Shown one piece after another: positions 51,743-60,829 of a DNA stretch of 64,000 bases (positions within the stretch are counted from its first letter, which is position 1; every line of letters begins with the position of its first letter). Position numbers and translations under genes: made by a program. Origin of the DNA: Georgenia sp. M64 (GTDB lineage: Bacteria; Actinomycetota; Actinomycetes; Actinomycetales; Actinomycetaceae); NCBI RefSeq assembly GCF_038049925.1, contig NZ_CP145809.1:1488001-1552000 (forward strand), given 5' to 3'. The notes below the pieces were generated by a model. It had not been told where the DNA came from. It did no database searches and saw only the letters and a list, made by a program, of their open reading frames with translations.

Positions 51743-52765
51743 GTGCACAGTGCCCAGTCCGCCGCCGACCGACCCGTGGGGCACGAGGACCGATCTGTGA
51801 GCGACGCGACGCAGTCGGCAGACCCCGCGTCGGGCGACGCGCAGGGGCCGCTGCACCCGGCGGCGACCACCGGCGGCCGGCCGCGCCGCTCGAAGCTGCT
51901 CGCCTACGTGGCCTTGACGAAGCCGCGCATCATCGAGCTGCTCCTCATCACCACCTTCCCCACGATGATCCTCGCCGCCGAGGGCTGGCCGGGGACGTGG
52001 CTGCTCCTCGCGACCCTGCTGGGCGGGGCGCTCGCGGCGGGGTCGGCCAACGCGTTCAACATGTACATCGACCGGGACATCGACCGGTTGATGAACCGCA
52101 CGAAGCAGCGCCCGCTCGTCACCGGCGAGCTGACCGAGCGCCAGGCGATCGGGTTCGCCACCGCGCTGGGCGTCGTGTCGGTCGCGTGGTTCGCGCTCGT
52201 CGTCAACGGTGCGTCCGCGTGGCTCGCCCTGGCGGCGATCCTGCTCTACGTCGTCTTCTACACGATCGTCCTCAAGCGCCGCACCGCGCAGAACATCGTC
52301 TGGGGCGGCGTCGCCGGTGCCATGCCGGTCCTCATCGGCTGGGCGGCCGTGACCGGGACGCTCGCGTGGGCGCCGGTCGTCCTCTTCCTCGTCATCTTCT
52401 TCTGGACGCCGCCGCACTACTGGCCGCTGTCGATGAAGTTCAAGAAGGACTACGCCCGCGCCGGTGTGCCGATGCTGCCCGTCGTCGCGGCGGACCTCGC
52501 CGTCGCCCGGCAGATCATCTACTACGCGGCCGCGACGGTGGCCACCACCCTCGTGCTCGTCCCGGTGGCGGGGATGGGGTGGGTCTACACCGCCGTCGCC
52601 GCGGCGGCAGGTGCGTGGTTCCTGTACTCCGCGGCCCAGCTCTACCGCCGGGCCCGTCACCCGGAGCGGGGCAAGCTCGCCGCGATGAGGGTCTTCCACG
52701 GCTCGATCACCTACCTGTCGGTGGTCTTCGTGGCGGTGGCCGTCGACCCGTTCCTGCCGTACTGA
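51743..52765 (+). CDS. ctaB: Protoheme IX farnesyltransferase
   Basis: Heme O synthase (340 residues), farnesylating protoheme for cytochrome oxidase. UbiA-type prenyltransferase with about nine membrane helices; the Asp-rich prenyl-diphosphate motif is [23 protein letters not shown] split as [15 protein letters not shown] and the second is [18 protein letters not shown] 51743 has GAGAGGAT 6-7 nt upstream; the first 45 residues are a hydrophilic extension before [17 protein letters not shown]. xerD follows 12 nt downstream. Confidence 0.95.
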   Translation: MHSAQSAADRPVGHEDRSVSDATQSADPASGDAQGPLHPAATTGGRPRRSKLLAYVALTKPRIIELLLITTFPTMILAAEGWPGTWLLLATLLGGALAAGSANAFNMYIDRDIDRLMNRTKQRPLVTGELTERQAIGFATALGVVSVAWFALVVNGASAWLALAAILLYVVFYTIVLKRRTAQNIVWGGVAGAMPVLIGWAAVTGTLAWAPVVLFLVIFFWTPPHYWPLSMKFKKDYARAGVPMLPVVAADLAVARQIIYYAAATVATTLVLVPVAGMGWVYTAVAAAAGAWFLYSAAQLYRRARHPERGKLAAMRVFHGSITYLSVVFVAVAVDPFLPY

Positions 52766-52777
52766 CGCGGGACCGAC

Positions 52778-53710
52778 GTGCGGGGGGCGACGGCGACGAC
52801 GGCGGAGGTGCTCGGGGAGTACCTCGCCCACCTGGCCGTCGAGCGTGGCATGAGCGAGAACACCCTCGCCGCCTACCGCCGGGACCTCGAGCGGTACGCG
52901 GCCTTCCTCGAGGCCCGCGGGCTCGCCTTCGACGAGGTGCGCGAGGGTGACGTCGTCGCCTACGTCGAGGCGCTGCGCACCGGGGCCGACGGTCGTTCGG
53001 CGCTCGCCGCCTCCTCGGCGGGCCGCGCGGTGACGGCCCTGCGCGGCTGGCACCGGTTCGCCCTCGAGGAGGGCCTCGTGGCCGGTGACCCGAGCGCCGA
53101 GGTGCGCCCGCCGTCGTCGGCCAAGCGCCTGCCCAAGGCGATCTCGGTGGACCGGGTCGAGGCGCTGCTCGAGGCGGCGTCGCTGGGGGAGGGGCCCGTC
53201 CCGCTGCGCGACCGGGCGCTGCTCGAGCTGCTCTACGGCACCGGCGCACGGATCAGCGAGGCCGTGGGGCTCGCCGTCGACGACCTCGATCTCACCGCTG
53301 CGTCCGTGCGGCTGTTCGGCAAGGGACGCAAGGAACGTGTGGTCCCCGTGGGCCGGTACGCCGTCGAGGCCGTCGAGGCCTACCTCGTGCGGGGGCGCCC
53401 CGCGCTCGCCGCCGCCGGGCGGGGCAATGCGGCGGTGTTCCTCAACACCCGCGGCAACCCCCTCAGCCGGCAGAGCGCCTGGGCGGTGCTCCAGCAGGCC
53501 GCGGCGCGGGCGGGGCTCACCGAGCACGTCTCGCCGCACTCGCTCCGGCACTCGTTCGCGACCCACCTCCTCGCCGGTGGGGCGGACGTGCGCGTGGTCC
53601 AGGAGCTGCTCGGCCACGCCTCGGTCACCACGACGCAGATCTACACGCAGGTGACGGTCCAGACGCTCCGCGAGGTCTACGCCGCCTCGCACCCGCGCGC
53701 GCTGGGTTGA
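52778..53710 (+). CDS. xerD: Site-specific tyrosine recombinase XerD
   Basis: Tyrosine recombinase (310 residues) that with XerC resolves chromosome dimers. The SAM-like DNA-binding domain is at the N-terminus (about 10-100). The full catalytic set is present: R158 in [12 protein letters not shown]182 or K185 in FGKGRKER, H254-x-x-R257 in [15 protein letters not shown]280 in [13 protein letters not shown] and nucleophile Y289. The conserved position before parA-scpAB, away from any mobile element, supports a housekeeping XerD rather than a phage integrase. GTG 52778 follows ctaB closely. Confidence 0.95.
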   Translation: MRGATATTAEVLGEYLAHLAVERGMSENTLAAYRRDLERYAAFLEARGLAFDEVREGDVVAYVEALRTGADGRSALAASSAGRAVTALRGWHRFALEEGLVAGDPSAEVRPPSSAKRLPKAISVDRVEALLEAASLGEGPVPLRDRALLELLYGTGARISEAVGLAVDDLDLTAASVRLFGKGRKERVVPVGRYAVEAVEAYLVRGRPALAAAGRGNAAVFLNTRGNPLSRQSAWAVLQQAAARAGLTEHVSPHSLRHSFATHLLAGGADVRVVQELLGHASVTTTQIYTQVTVQTLREVYAASHPRALG

Positions 53711-53768
53711 GGCCGCGGGCGGGCACGCGCGGTGCCCGCGGGGTCGGTGCACGCGATGCCCACGGGCT

Positions 53769-53798
53769 CGGTCACCCGGGTTCCCGCCGGGGTGACCG
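53769..53798 (+). terminator. Hairpin after xerD
   Basis: cggtcaccc and gggtgaccg form a 9-bp stem around a 12-nt loop, 59 nt after the stop, in a spacer with degenerate GCACGCG-type repeats. Confidence 0.5.
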
Positions 53799-53864
53799 AC
53801 GTCACCCCAGGAATCGCCGTGCCGTCGCGTCGCGTGCCGTGTTGGGGGCGCGCGAGGCGTCGAC

Positions 53865-53870
53865 TAGCGT
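53865..53870 (+). promoter_or_regulatory. -10 hexamer of leaderless parA promoter
   Basis: TAGCGT, the same hexamer as at 33565, ends 6 nt before the parA GTG. Confidence 0.55.
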
Positions 53871-53876
53871 GGCGGC

Positions 53877-54764
53877 GTGAGCAACGAGCAGCCTGGACTG
53901 ATCCCGGAGAGCGGCGCGCGCGCAGGCACGGGCCTGGCCGAGGCGACCGAGCGGGAGTTCCCCGTCCCCACGCCGCTGGACGGTCACGGGCCGGCGCGGA
54001 TCATCGCGATGGCCAACCAGAAGGGCGGGGTCGGCAAGACGACGACCACGATCAACCTCGGCGCTGCGTTGGCCGAGTACGGCCGCCGCGTCCTCCTCGT
54101 CGACTTCGACCCGCAGGGCGCTGCGTCGGCCGGGCTGGGGATCAACGCCCACGAGCTCGACCGCACGATCTACAACCTCCTCATGGAGCCGCGCAGCGAC
54201 GTCCGCGAGATCATCGAGCGGACGACCGTGGAGAACCTCGACGTCGTCCCGGCCAACATCGACCTCTCGGCCGCCGAGGTCCAGCTCGTCAACGAGGTGG
54301 CCCGCGAGCAGGCGCTCGCGCGCGTGCTCCGGCCTGTCCAGGACGACTACGACGTCATCCTCATCGACTGCCAGCCCTCGCTCGGCCTGCTGACCGTCAA
54401 CGCGCTCGCGGCGGCGCACGGTGTGCTCATCCCGCTGGAGGCCGAGTTCTTCGCCCTGCGCGGCGTTGCCCTCCTGGTGGAGACCATCGAGAAGGTCCAG
54501 GAGCGGATCAACCCGCGCCTGCGGATCGACGGCATCCTCGCGACCATGGTCGATCTGCGCACCCTGCACTCGCGCGAGGTCATCGAGCGGGTGCAGCAAG
54601 CCTTCGGTGAGAAGGTCTTCGACACGATGATCTCCCGCACGGTGAAGTTCCCCGACGCCTCGGTCGCGTCGGAGCCGATCACCTCCTACGCCCCGAGCCA
54701 CCCGGGCGCGGAGGCCTACCGGCGCCTCGCGCGCGAGCTCGTCGCCCGCGGCGATGCCGCCTGA
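53877..54764 (+). CDS. ParA-family ATPase linked to scpAB
   Basis: ParA/Soj-type ATPase (295 residues). The deviant Walker A is ANQKGGVGKTTTTINL with signature K49 and catalytic K54; Walker B-type VLLVDFDPQGAASAGLG and VILIDCQPSLGLLTVNAL follow. It is not the origin-proximal parA of parAB, since no parB follows; it is the conserved paralogue heading scpA-scpB-rluB, probably acting in chromosome organisation with the Smc-ScpAB complex. A 40-residue hydrophilic N-terminal extension precedes the domain. scpA starts inside its last codons. Confidence 0.93.
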   Translation: MSNEQPGLIPESGARAGTGLAEATEREFPVPTPLDGHGPARIIAMANQKGGVGKTTTTINLGAALAEYGRRVLLVDFDPQGAASAGLGINAHELDRTIYNLLMEPRSDVREIIERTTVENLDVVPANIDLSAAEVQLVNEVAREQALARVLRPVQDDYDVILIDCQPSLGLLTVNALAAAHGVLIPLEAEFFALRGVALLVETIEKVQERINPRLRIDGILATMVDLRTLHSREVIERVQQAFGEKVFDTMISRTVKFPDASVASEPITSYAPSHPGAEAYRRLARELVARGDAA

Positions 54765-55839
54765 CCAAGACTTCCTCGGGGCGCCCGACGTGACGCCTCC
54801 CGACGTGACGGTGTCGCTGGGCGGCGTCCCGCAGGCCCCGGACGTGGCGCCCTCGCCGGACGTGGCGCCTTCGCCGGACGCGGCGCTGCCCGACGTGACG
54901 GCGTCCCCCGACGAGGAGGGGTCGCCGGACGCCCCGCCGTCGACGAAGCGCCGGTTCGAGCTGACCCTCGCGAACTTCACCGGGCCGTTCGACCTCCTCC
55001 TCTCGCTCATCTCCAAGCACCGGCTCGACATCACCGAGGTGGCGCTCGCGCAGGTGACCGACGAGTTCATCGCCTACATCTCCGCGCAGGACGAGTGGGA
55101 CCTGTCGCAGGCCAGCGAGTTCCTCGTGGTGGCGGCCACCCTGCTCGACCTCAAGGCGGCCCGCCTGCTCCCGCGCGGCGCCGTCGAGGACGAGGACGAC
55201 CTCGAGCTCCTCGAGGCGCGGGACCTGCTCTTCGCGCGACTGCTGCAGTACCGCGCCTTCAAGGAGGTCGCCGACCACGTCGCGGTCCTGTGGGCGACGA
55301 GCGCACGGAGCTTCCCGCGCAGTGTGCCGCTGGAGCCGCACCTCGCGGCGCTGCTGCCTGAGCTGGTGATAAAGGTCGGGCCGGAGGAGCTCGCTCGCCT
55401 GGCCGCCGGCGCGCTCGCTCCGAAGCCCGGGGCGCCCGAGGTGGAGATCTCCCACCTGCACAACCCCGTGGTGCCCGTCCGCGAGCAGGCGGCTCTCATC
55501 GTCGACCGGCTACGGCGGATGCGCAGCGCCACCTTCCGCACGCTCACCGAGGACGCCGAGATGACCGCGGTCGTCGTCTCGCGCTTCCTGGCTCTGCTCG
55601 AGCTCTTCCGGGAGGGCGCGGTCTCGTTCGAGCAGGCCGAGGCACTCGGTGAGCTGACGATCCGGTGGTCCGGGTCGGAGGAGGGCGAGGTCGCCGTCGC
55701 GGAGGAGTACGACGGCGAGGCGTCCGACGCCGATGCCGATGCCGATGCCGATGCCGATGCTGATGCCGATGCCGACGGTGACGCCGACGCCGACGCTGAC
55801 GACGGCCCTGCCGTCGGCCCCACCGAGGAGGAACGATGA
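54754..55839 (+). CDS. scpA: Segregation and condensation protein A
   Basis: Kleisin subunit of the Smc-ScpAB condensin (361 residues). The N-terminal Smc-neck binding domain is RFELTLANFTGPFDLLLSLI (about residue 67) and SEFLVVAATLLDLKAARLLP; the C-terminal winged helix includes DAEMTAVVVSRFLALLELFR and LGELTIRW. Both ends are odd: residues 8-60 are repeats of PDVTPPDV/PDVAPSPD type, and the tail (about 325-350) is an Asp-Ala dipeptide run encoded by a hexamer repeat. The family is usually about 250-290 residues. The start overlaps parA by 11 bp and the stop overlaps scpB by ATGA. Confidence 0.93.
   Translation: MPPDQDFLGAPDVTPPDVTVSLGGVPQAPDVAPSPDVAPSPDAALPDVTASPDEEGSPDAPPSTKRRFELTLANFTGPFDLLLSLISKHRLDITEVALAQVTDEFIAYISAQDEWDLSQASEFLVVAATLLDLKAARLLPRGAVEDEDDLELLEARDLLFARLLQYRAFKEVADHVAVLWATSARSFPRSVPLEPHLAALLPELVIKVGPEELARLAAGALAPKPGAPEVEISHLHNPVVPVREQAALIVDRLRRMRSATFRTLTEDAEMTAVVVSRFLALLELFREGAVSFEQAEALGELTIRWSGSEEGEVAVAEEYDGEASDADADADADADADADADGDADADADDGPAVGPTEEER
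55726..55800 (+). repeat. GATGCC hexamer microsatellite inside scpA
   Basis: About eleven 6-bp GAYGCC units, several exactly gatgcc in a row, encode the Asp-Ala run near the scpA C-terminus. Unit gain or loss keeps the frame. Confidence 0.85.
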
Positions 55840-56438
55840 CCGAGCAGCGTTACGAGCCGGTCCCCGACGACGCACTTCCCGAGGAGCACCTGTCCGCGCT
55901 CGAGGCGATCCTCATGGTGGTCGACGAGCCGGTGCCGGCCGCGGATCTCGCGAGCGTCCTCGGTCTGCCCACCGGGCAGGTCTCCGAGCTGCTCGACGAC
56001 CTCGCCGCGGAGTACCGGGGCGAGCGCGGCGGGAGACGTCGAGGATTCGAGCTCCGCGAACTCGCCGGCGGCTGGCGGATCTACTCCGCGCCGGCCCATG
56101 CGGACGTCGTCGGCAAGTTCGTCCTGGAGGGTCAGACCGCTCGCCTCACGCAGGCGTCGCTCGAGACCCTCGCGGTCATCGCCTACCGCCAGCCGGTCGC
56201 TCGCGGGCGGATCGCGGCCATCCGCGGTGTGAACGTCGACGGCGTGGTGCGTACCCTGCTCACCAGGGGACTGATCGAGGAGGCCGGCCCGGACACCGAG
56301 GGTGGGGCCATGCTCTACCGGACGTCCAGCTACTTCCTCGAGCGGATGGGCCTTGCCTCGCTGGAGGACCTGCCGCCGCTCGCCCCCTACCTGCCCGACC
56401 TGGGCACCCTGGACGACGTGGAGAGTGAGCTTCGATGA
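55836..56438 (+). CDS. scpB: Segregation and condensation protein B
   Basis: ScpB (200 residues), the dimeric partner of ScpA in the Smc complex, with two winged-helix domains: LSALEAILMVVDEPVPAADLASVLG (about 17-41, quoted in part), then RLTQASLETLAVIAYRQPV and RGVNVDGVVRTLLTRGLIEE, the family signatures. It overlaps scpA and rluB by ATGA at both ends, so the four genes are one translationally coupled unit. Confidence 0.95.
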   Translation: MTEQRYEPVPDDALPEEHLSALEAILMVVDEPVPAADLASVLGLPTGQVSELLDDLAAEYRGERGGRRRGFELRELAGGWRIYSAPAHADVVGKFVLEGQTARLTQASLETLAVIAYRQPVARGRIAAIRGVNVDGVVRTLLTRGLIEEAGPDTEGGAMLYRTSSYFLERMGLASLEDLPPLAPYLPDLGTLDDVESELR

Positions 56439-57181
56439 GCAAGGACGTGCACGAGCCCGAGGGGGTTCGCCTGCAGAAGGTGCTCGCCGGCGCCGGACTG
56501 GGATCGCGGCGGGCGTGCGAGGACATCATCGCCTCCGGCCGGGTGACGGTCGACGGCCAGGTCGTCCGTGAGCTCGGCACCCGGGTGAACCCCACGAGCG
56601 CGGTCATCCACGTCGACGGGCTCCGCGTTCAGCTCGACGACTCGCTTCTCACCCTCGCCCTCAACAAGCCGGTCGGCGTCGTCTCGACCATGGACGACCC
56701 GCAGGGCCGTCCGAGCCTGGCGCAGTACGTCGCCGACCGACCCGAGCGCCTCTTCCACGTCGGGCGCCTCGACGCGGAGACCTCGGGCCTCATCCTGCTC
56801 ACGAACGACGGCGAGCTCGCCCACCGGCTCACGCACCCGTCCTACGAGGTGCCCAAGACCTACGTGGCGACCGTCGAGGGTCGGGTGCCGCGCGGCATGG
56901 AGAAGACGCTGAAGAAGGGCGTCGAGCTCGAGGACGGGATGGTCCAGGTCCACTCGTTCGTGGTGAAGGAGACGACGCCGGACTCCTCGCTCGTGGAGAT
57001 CGTGCTCCACGAGGGCCGGCATCACATCGTTCGCCGTCTGATGGAGGAGATCGGCCACCCGGTCATCCAGCTCACCCGCACGAGGATCGGGCCGATCTAC
57101 CTCGGTGGGCTGAAGCCCGGTCGCACTCGGGTCATCGGAGGGACCGAGCTCGGCACGCTCATGAAGGCCGTCGACCTGTAG
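56435..57181 (+). CDS. rluB: 23S rRNA pseudouridine synthase, RluB type
   Basis: RsuA/RluB-family pseudouridine synthase (248 residues). An S4 RNA-binding domain (VRLQKVLAGAGLGSRRACE, about 11-29) precedes the catalytic domain with D113 in HVGRLDAETSGLILLTND, and motif LHEGRHHIVRRLMEEIGHP near the C-terminus. The modified base, probably 23S U2605 as in E. coli RluB, is inferred. The ATG overlaps scpB (ATGA). The end of the gene is tandemly duplicated. Confidence 0.94.
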   Translation: MSKDVHEPEGVRLQKVLAGAGLGSRRACEDIIASGRVTVDGQVVRELGTRVNPTSAVIHVDGLRVQLDDSLLTLALNKPVGVVSTMDDPQGRPSLAQYVADRPERLFHVGRLDAETSGLILLTNDGELAHRLTHPSYEVPKTYVATVEGRVPRGMEKTLKKGVELEDGMVQVHSFVVKETTPDSSLVEIVLHEGRHHIVRRLMEEIGHPVIQLTRTRIGPIYLGGLKPGRTRVIGGTELGTLMKAVDL

Positions 57182-57244
57182 GCAGCAAGGTCGAGGGCTG
57201 TAGGCAGCAGGATCGAGGGGCCTGGAGACAGCAGGATCGAGGGG
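57170..57244. repeat. Degenerate 20-24-bp tandem repeats over the rluB stop
   Basis: gtcgacctgtaggcagcaag at 57170-57189 holds the rluB stop TAG; gtcgagggctgtaggcagcag follows at 57190-57210, then two more diverged units to 57244. Confidence 0.8.
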
Positions 57245-57320
57245 CCGCGACGATCCCGTCGGTGGGGATCGGACTCGGTCTGTCACCGGGACGCGGACGG
57301 CGCCCATCTGGACCTGCCGG

Positions 57321-59393
57321 TCAGTACGGCGGGTCCGCGCCAGGCGGTTCGGTCCCGGTCGCGTCGACCGCGGTACGGCGCGGCAGGTCCGGCAGCTGCG
57401 GGTTGCGGTAGGTGACGCTGCCGTCGGACTCGCGGCGGTAGATCAGACCGGTCAGCGAGGACGTCCACTCGAAGACACCGCTGCGGATCTGGCGGACCTT
57501 GAAGTGACCGCAGGTCTTGAGGTCGTGGTCACCGCCGCACGCACACCCGAGGTTCGTCAACGCCGTCGTGCCGCCCTGAGACCAGGCGAGCGAGTGGTCG
57601 AGCTCGCATCGTGCCGCGGCGGTGCCGCAGCCCGGTCTCACACAGGTACCGTCGCGGTCCCGGACGAGGTCGGCCAGGTCCTTGGGCGGTCGGTAGGTGG
57701 TGCGGCCGTGGTCGAGGACGGTTCCGGTGAGCGGGTCGGTGACGAGGCGTCGCCAGGTGCCGCGAAGCGCGAGCGCGCGAGCCGTGGCGGGGTCGATGGG
57801 CCCGTACCCCTCGAGGGTTCCGGGCTCCCCTCCACCGAGGAGCGTCGTCAGCGGCACCGTGACGTGGACCCGGACCGGTGCGGAGCCGAGCGAGATCGCC
57901 ACCGGGGCGGAGCCACCGGCGGATGCCGCAGGTCCTGCGCTGCTCCGATCGCCCGACGTCGAGCAGTCCGGTGTGGCGCTGGCAGGGGGCGGCGCCGCCG
58001 AAGGTCTTGCGCCGGACGTTGCACCCACCGGCGGGGTGCCGACGGCGGGGGTGCCGACGGCGGGAGCGCCGTCGACGGGCGGGATCCCGACCGCGTGCGG
58101 AAGGACCTGAACGGGTCCGAGCAAGATCTGGCCGGTCGTGAGTGCGTTGACACCGATGGTGGCGAGTGTGTCGGCCCGCAGCTGGTCCATCGTCCGGGCA
58201 TCACCGGCACTCTTCGCGTGCCGGGCGGCGTGATCCAGAGTGAGGTCGAGAGCGATGGCGTCCTCCGCCGGTAGGACGGCGTAGAGCGAGGCCATGCCGT
58301 CCGGAAGGGCTCTGGGGTGGCAGACGCGACGGGCCGTGCGGGCCTGACGGTGGCGCCGCTCGGCTTCGTGGTGGTCGACGGAGATGAGCGCGCGGGCGAG
58401 GTCGCGGCGGAGCTGCTGAGGTGTGCGGCCCTGGGCGCCGGGAAGCACGGCGTCCTCGATGTCCCAGGCGATCTGGTGGGGCACGTGCTCGAGGGCGTCG
58501 GCGATGACCTGAGCCTTGGCGGGATCGATGGCGCCGTGCTCGAGGCTCAGCCCGGTCGACGTGAGCGGTCCGTTGAGGAGGGAGCTCGTCCGCACCATCC
58601 GGATGGCGGCCTGCTTGGTGGTGGTCAGCCGCATGGCGATCTCGGTGCCTGCCACCGTGACCGGGTCGACGGTGCGACCGGGAAGGTGCCGGCCGTGCTC
58701 GGCGGCGGCGTCGGCCAAGGCCGCGGCCGCCTCCCCCCGGCGGGCGGTGGACCACGAGATCATGCGGTTCCAATTGGCGATGAGCTCGATGAGGACGTCC
58801 GGGTCCTGACCGTGGACGGGGACGGCGTCGAGGGCGGCCGCAAGAGGGGCGCCGTACAGACCCACGGCCCGTGCCAGCACCGCGGCGGCGGCGGTGATCT
58901 CCTCCGCGCTCGGCATCCCCGTGTCATCGGCCTCGGTCTCCGGGTCGGCCTCGGCGCCGGTCCGGCACTCGGTGTGGACAGTGGTGCCGGGCTCGGCGCC
59001 GGCCTGGCTCTCGGTGTCGTCGGTGGTGCCGGGCTCGCCGCCGGGGTCGATCCCGGAGTCGGTGTCGCTGTCGGGCTCTCCGAACGCGACGGCCAGCTCG
59101 ACGGGCTCGGCGTAGACCGCGTCCACGAGCCTGAGCCGCCTCGCGCCAGCGGCCGGGTCGGGCGTCGGCGCCGAGCCCGGGGCCTCCTCGGTGGCGGCCT
59201 CCGCGCCATGCGCTGGGGTGAGCGTCAAGGCCAGGCTCCCCGCGGTGGGGGTGGTGTCCGGCGTCGTGCCCGCCGCACGAGCGTGGGCCAGCGCGACGTC
59301 GCGGACCTCCGCGAGGTAGGCCTCGACGGTGCTGTCCCAGCCCCGGGCCCTCACCGCCGCGAGGTCGATCCTGCGACCACGTCTCGAACTCAT
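57321..59393 (-). CDS. DUF222 and HNH endonuclease domain protein (13E12 type)
   Basis: A 690-residue protein with the actinobacterial DUF222 domain (about 150-430, e.g. AIRMVRTSSLLNGPLTSTGL) followed by a C-terminal HNH nuclease: CVRPGCGTAAARCELDHSLA and GGTTALTNLGCACGGDHDLK (about 580-635). Many actinobacteria carry several dispersed copies; M. tuberculosis calls the family 13E12 repeats. The biological role is unestablished. Two Asp/Glu/Thr/Pro-rich linkers are present, one of them (about 430-470) encoded by VGTPAVG-type repeats. It lies opposite in direction inside an otherwise conserved operon series (rluB and tyrA), so it is probably an insertion. A TACGTT hexamer ends 6 nt before the ATG. 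Confidence 0.9.
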   Translation of the reverse strand: MSSRRGRRIDLAAVRARGWDSTVEAYLAEVRDVALAHARAAGTTPDTTPTAGSLALTLTPAHGAEAATEEAPGSAPTPDPAAGARRLRLVDAVYAEPVELAVAFGEPDSDTDSGIDPGGEPGTTDDTESQAGAEPGTTVHTECRTGAEADPETEADDTGMPSAEEITAAAAVLARAVGLYGAPLAAALDAVPVHGQDPDVLIELIANWNRMISWSTARRGEAAAALADAAAEHGRHLPGRTVDPVTVAGTEIAMRLTTTKQAAIRMVRTSSLLNGPLTSTGLSLEHGAIDPAKAQVIADALEHVPHQIAWDIEDAVLPGAQGRTPQQLRRDLARALISVDHHEAERRHRQARTARRVCHPRALPDGMASLYAVLPAEDAIALDLTLDHAARHAKSAGDARTMDQLRADTLATIGVNALTTGQILLGPVQVLPHAVGIPPVDGAPAVGTPAVGTPPVGATSGARPSAAPPPASATPDCSTSGDRSSAGPAASAGGSAPVAISLGSAPVRVHVTVPLTTLLGGGEPGTLEGYGPIDPATARALALRGTWRRLVTDPLTGTVLDHGRTTYRPPKDLADLVRDRDGTCVRPGCGTAAARCELDHSLAWSQGGTTALTNLGCACGGDHDLKTCGHFKVRQIRSGVFEWTSSLTGLIYRRESDGSVTYRNPQLPDLPRRTAVDATGTEPPGADPPY

Positions 59394-59537
59394 GCCTCGA
59401 ACGTAGGTGCGGCCACTGACATCGCCCTCAAAGCGGGTGAAGTACCAGGTCAGGGTGTCAATGCCGCGGAGGGGACGGTTGCCGAGCCCCCGTGACGGTC
59501 CAGGACGGGCTTCGGGAGGTGACCCGGCACCATCCGG

Positions 59538-59630
59538 CCCTGCCGAGCGGCGAGGGCGTGGTTGGACCGGAGCCCCTGCCGAGCGGCGAGGGCGTGGACC
59601 CGCGCCCCTGCCGAGCGGCGACGTGCGCGG
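59538..59630. repeat. Three imperfect 24-bp repeats upstream of tyrA
   Basis: ccctgccgagcggcgagggcgtgg occurs at 59538-59561 and 59574-59597, with a diverged third copy at 59606-59630. The divergent spacer 59394-59704 (311 bp) otherwise holds the two leaderless promoters. Confidence 0.8.
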
Positions 59631-59692
59631 TTGGCCCCGCGCACGTCGTGCGCATCACGCTGGGAGCCCCCGGTGCCTGACCGAGCGGGCGG

Positions 59693-59698
59693 TACCCT
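59693..59698 (+). promoter_or_regulatory. -10 hexamer of leaderless tyrA promoter
   Basis: TACCCT ends 6 nt before the tyrA GTG, the same arrangement as pdtaR. Confidence 0.55.
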
Positions 59699-59704
59699 CT
59701 CGGG

Positions 59705-60829
59705 GTGCCCGTGAACCCGACCGCCGCTGTGTCGACGACCGGACCGGTCAAGATCGTCGGCACCGGGCTGCTGGGTGCCTCGATCGGTCTGGCCCTGACG
59801 TCGGCGGGCGTCGACGTCCAGCTCGCCGACCTGTCCCCGACGGCGCAGGCGCTGGCCCGTGACCTCGGCGCCGGCCGGCCGTTCGCCGCCGGCGAGCCCG
59901 ACCCGGTGCTCGTCGTGGTCGCCACCCCGCCGGACGTGACCGCGGCCGCCGTGGTGGCCCAGCTTCGCCAGCACCCCGGCGCGGTCGTCACCGACGTCGC
60001 GTCCGTCAAGGCGCTCGTGGCGGCGGAGGTTCAGGCAGAGGCGGGAGCGGACGCGGAGCGGTACGTCGGCTCCCACCCCATGGCCGGTCGTGAACGGTCC
60101 GGCGCCGCGGCAGCCGACGCCGACCTCTTCGTCGGGCGCCCCTGGGTCATCGTGCCCGGCGAGCGCTCGACGCCGGAGGCGGTCCGGGTGGTCCGCGCTC
60201 TCGCCGTCGACCTCGGTGCGGCGCCGGTGACCCTCGGAGCTCAGGAGCACGACGACGCCGTCGCGCTCGTCTCGCACGTGCCCCAGCTGGCCTCGTCCCT
60301 GGTCGCGGCTCGCCTGCACGGTGCGCCCGAGTCGGCGCTGGGTCTGTCCGGACAGGGCCTGCGCGACGTCACCCGGATCGCCGCGTCGGACGCGCAGCTG
60401 TGGTCGACCATCCTGGTCGGCAACGCCGGTCCGGTGGGACGCGCGCTGCGGGCCCTGCGTTCCGACGTCGACGACCTCATCTCCGCGCTCGACCGCGCGG
60501 CCACCGAAGGCCCGCTGACCGAGGGCGCCGTCGGTCCGCTCGCTCGGGTCATCGCCGCCGGCAACGCCGGCGCCGCGCGTATTCCCGGCAAGCACGGCGG
60601 CGCACCGAACCGGTACGGCGAGGTCGCCGTCCTCGTTCCCGACGCCCCGGGTGAGCTGGGCCGGCTCTTCAGCGAGGTCGGCGAGGCCGGTGTCAACATC
60701 GAGGACCTCCAGCTCGAGCACTCAGCGGGCCAGAGCGTCGGTCTCGCCGTCCTCTCCGTGGTGCCGGCGGCCGCCGAACCGCTCGAGGCGGAGCTCGACC
60801 GGCGCGGCTGGCGGGTGGTGCGTCGGTGA
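59705..60829 (+). CDS. tyrA: Prephenate dehydrogenase
   Basis: Prephenate dehydrogenase (374 residues), oxidising prephenate to 4-hydroxyphenylpyruvate for tyrosine. The NAD-binding motif is VKIVGTGLLGASIGLAL (about residue 15), the catalytic histidine lies in YVGSHPMAGRERSG (about 119) and a second conserved histidine in LVSHVPQLASSLVA. A C-terminal ACT domain (about 300-370, VPDAPGELGRLFSEVGEAGVNIE) suggests feedback control by tyrosine. Start GTG 59705 supported by the -10 element; the stop overlaps a 15-codon ORF. Confidence 0.94.
   Translation: MPVNPTAAVSTTGPVKIVGTGLLGASIGLALTSAGVDVQLADLSPTAQALARDLGAGRPFAAGEPDPVLVVVATPPDVTAAAVVAQLRQHPGAVVTDVASVKALVAAEVQAEAGADAERYVGSHPMAGRERSGAAAADADLFVGRPWVIVPGERSTPEAVRVVRALAVDLGAAPVTLGAQEHDDAVALVSHVPQLASSLVAARLHGAPESALGLSGQGLRDVTRIAASDAQLWSTILVGNAGPVGRALRALRSDVDDLISALDRAATEGPLTEGAVGPLARVIAAGNAGAARIPGKHGGAPNRYGEVAVLVPDAPGELGRLFSEVGEAGVNIEDLQLEHSAGQSVGLAVLSVVPAAAEPLEAELDRRGWRVVRR

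Noticed and set aside
52778-53710. Phage-type integrase marking a mobile element
   Set aside because: The protein is a normal XerD in its conserved place between ctaB and parA; no attachment-site repeats or phage genes surround it.
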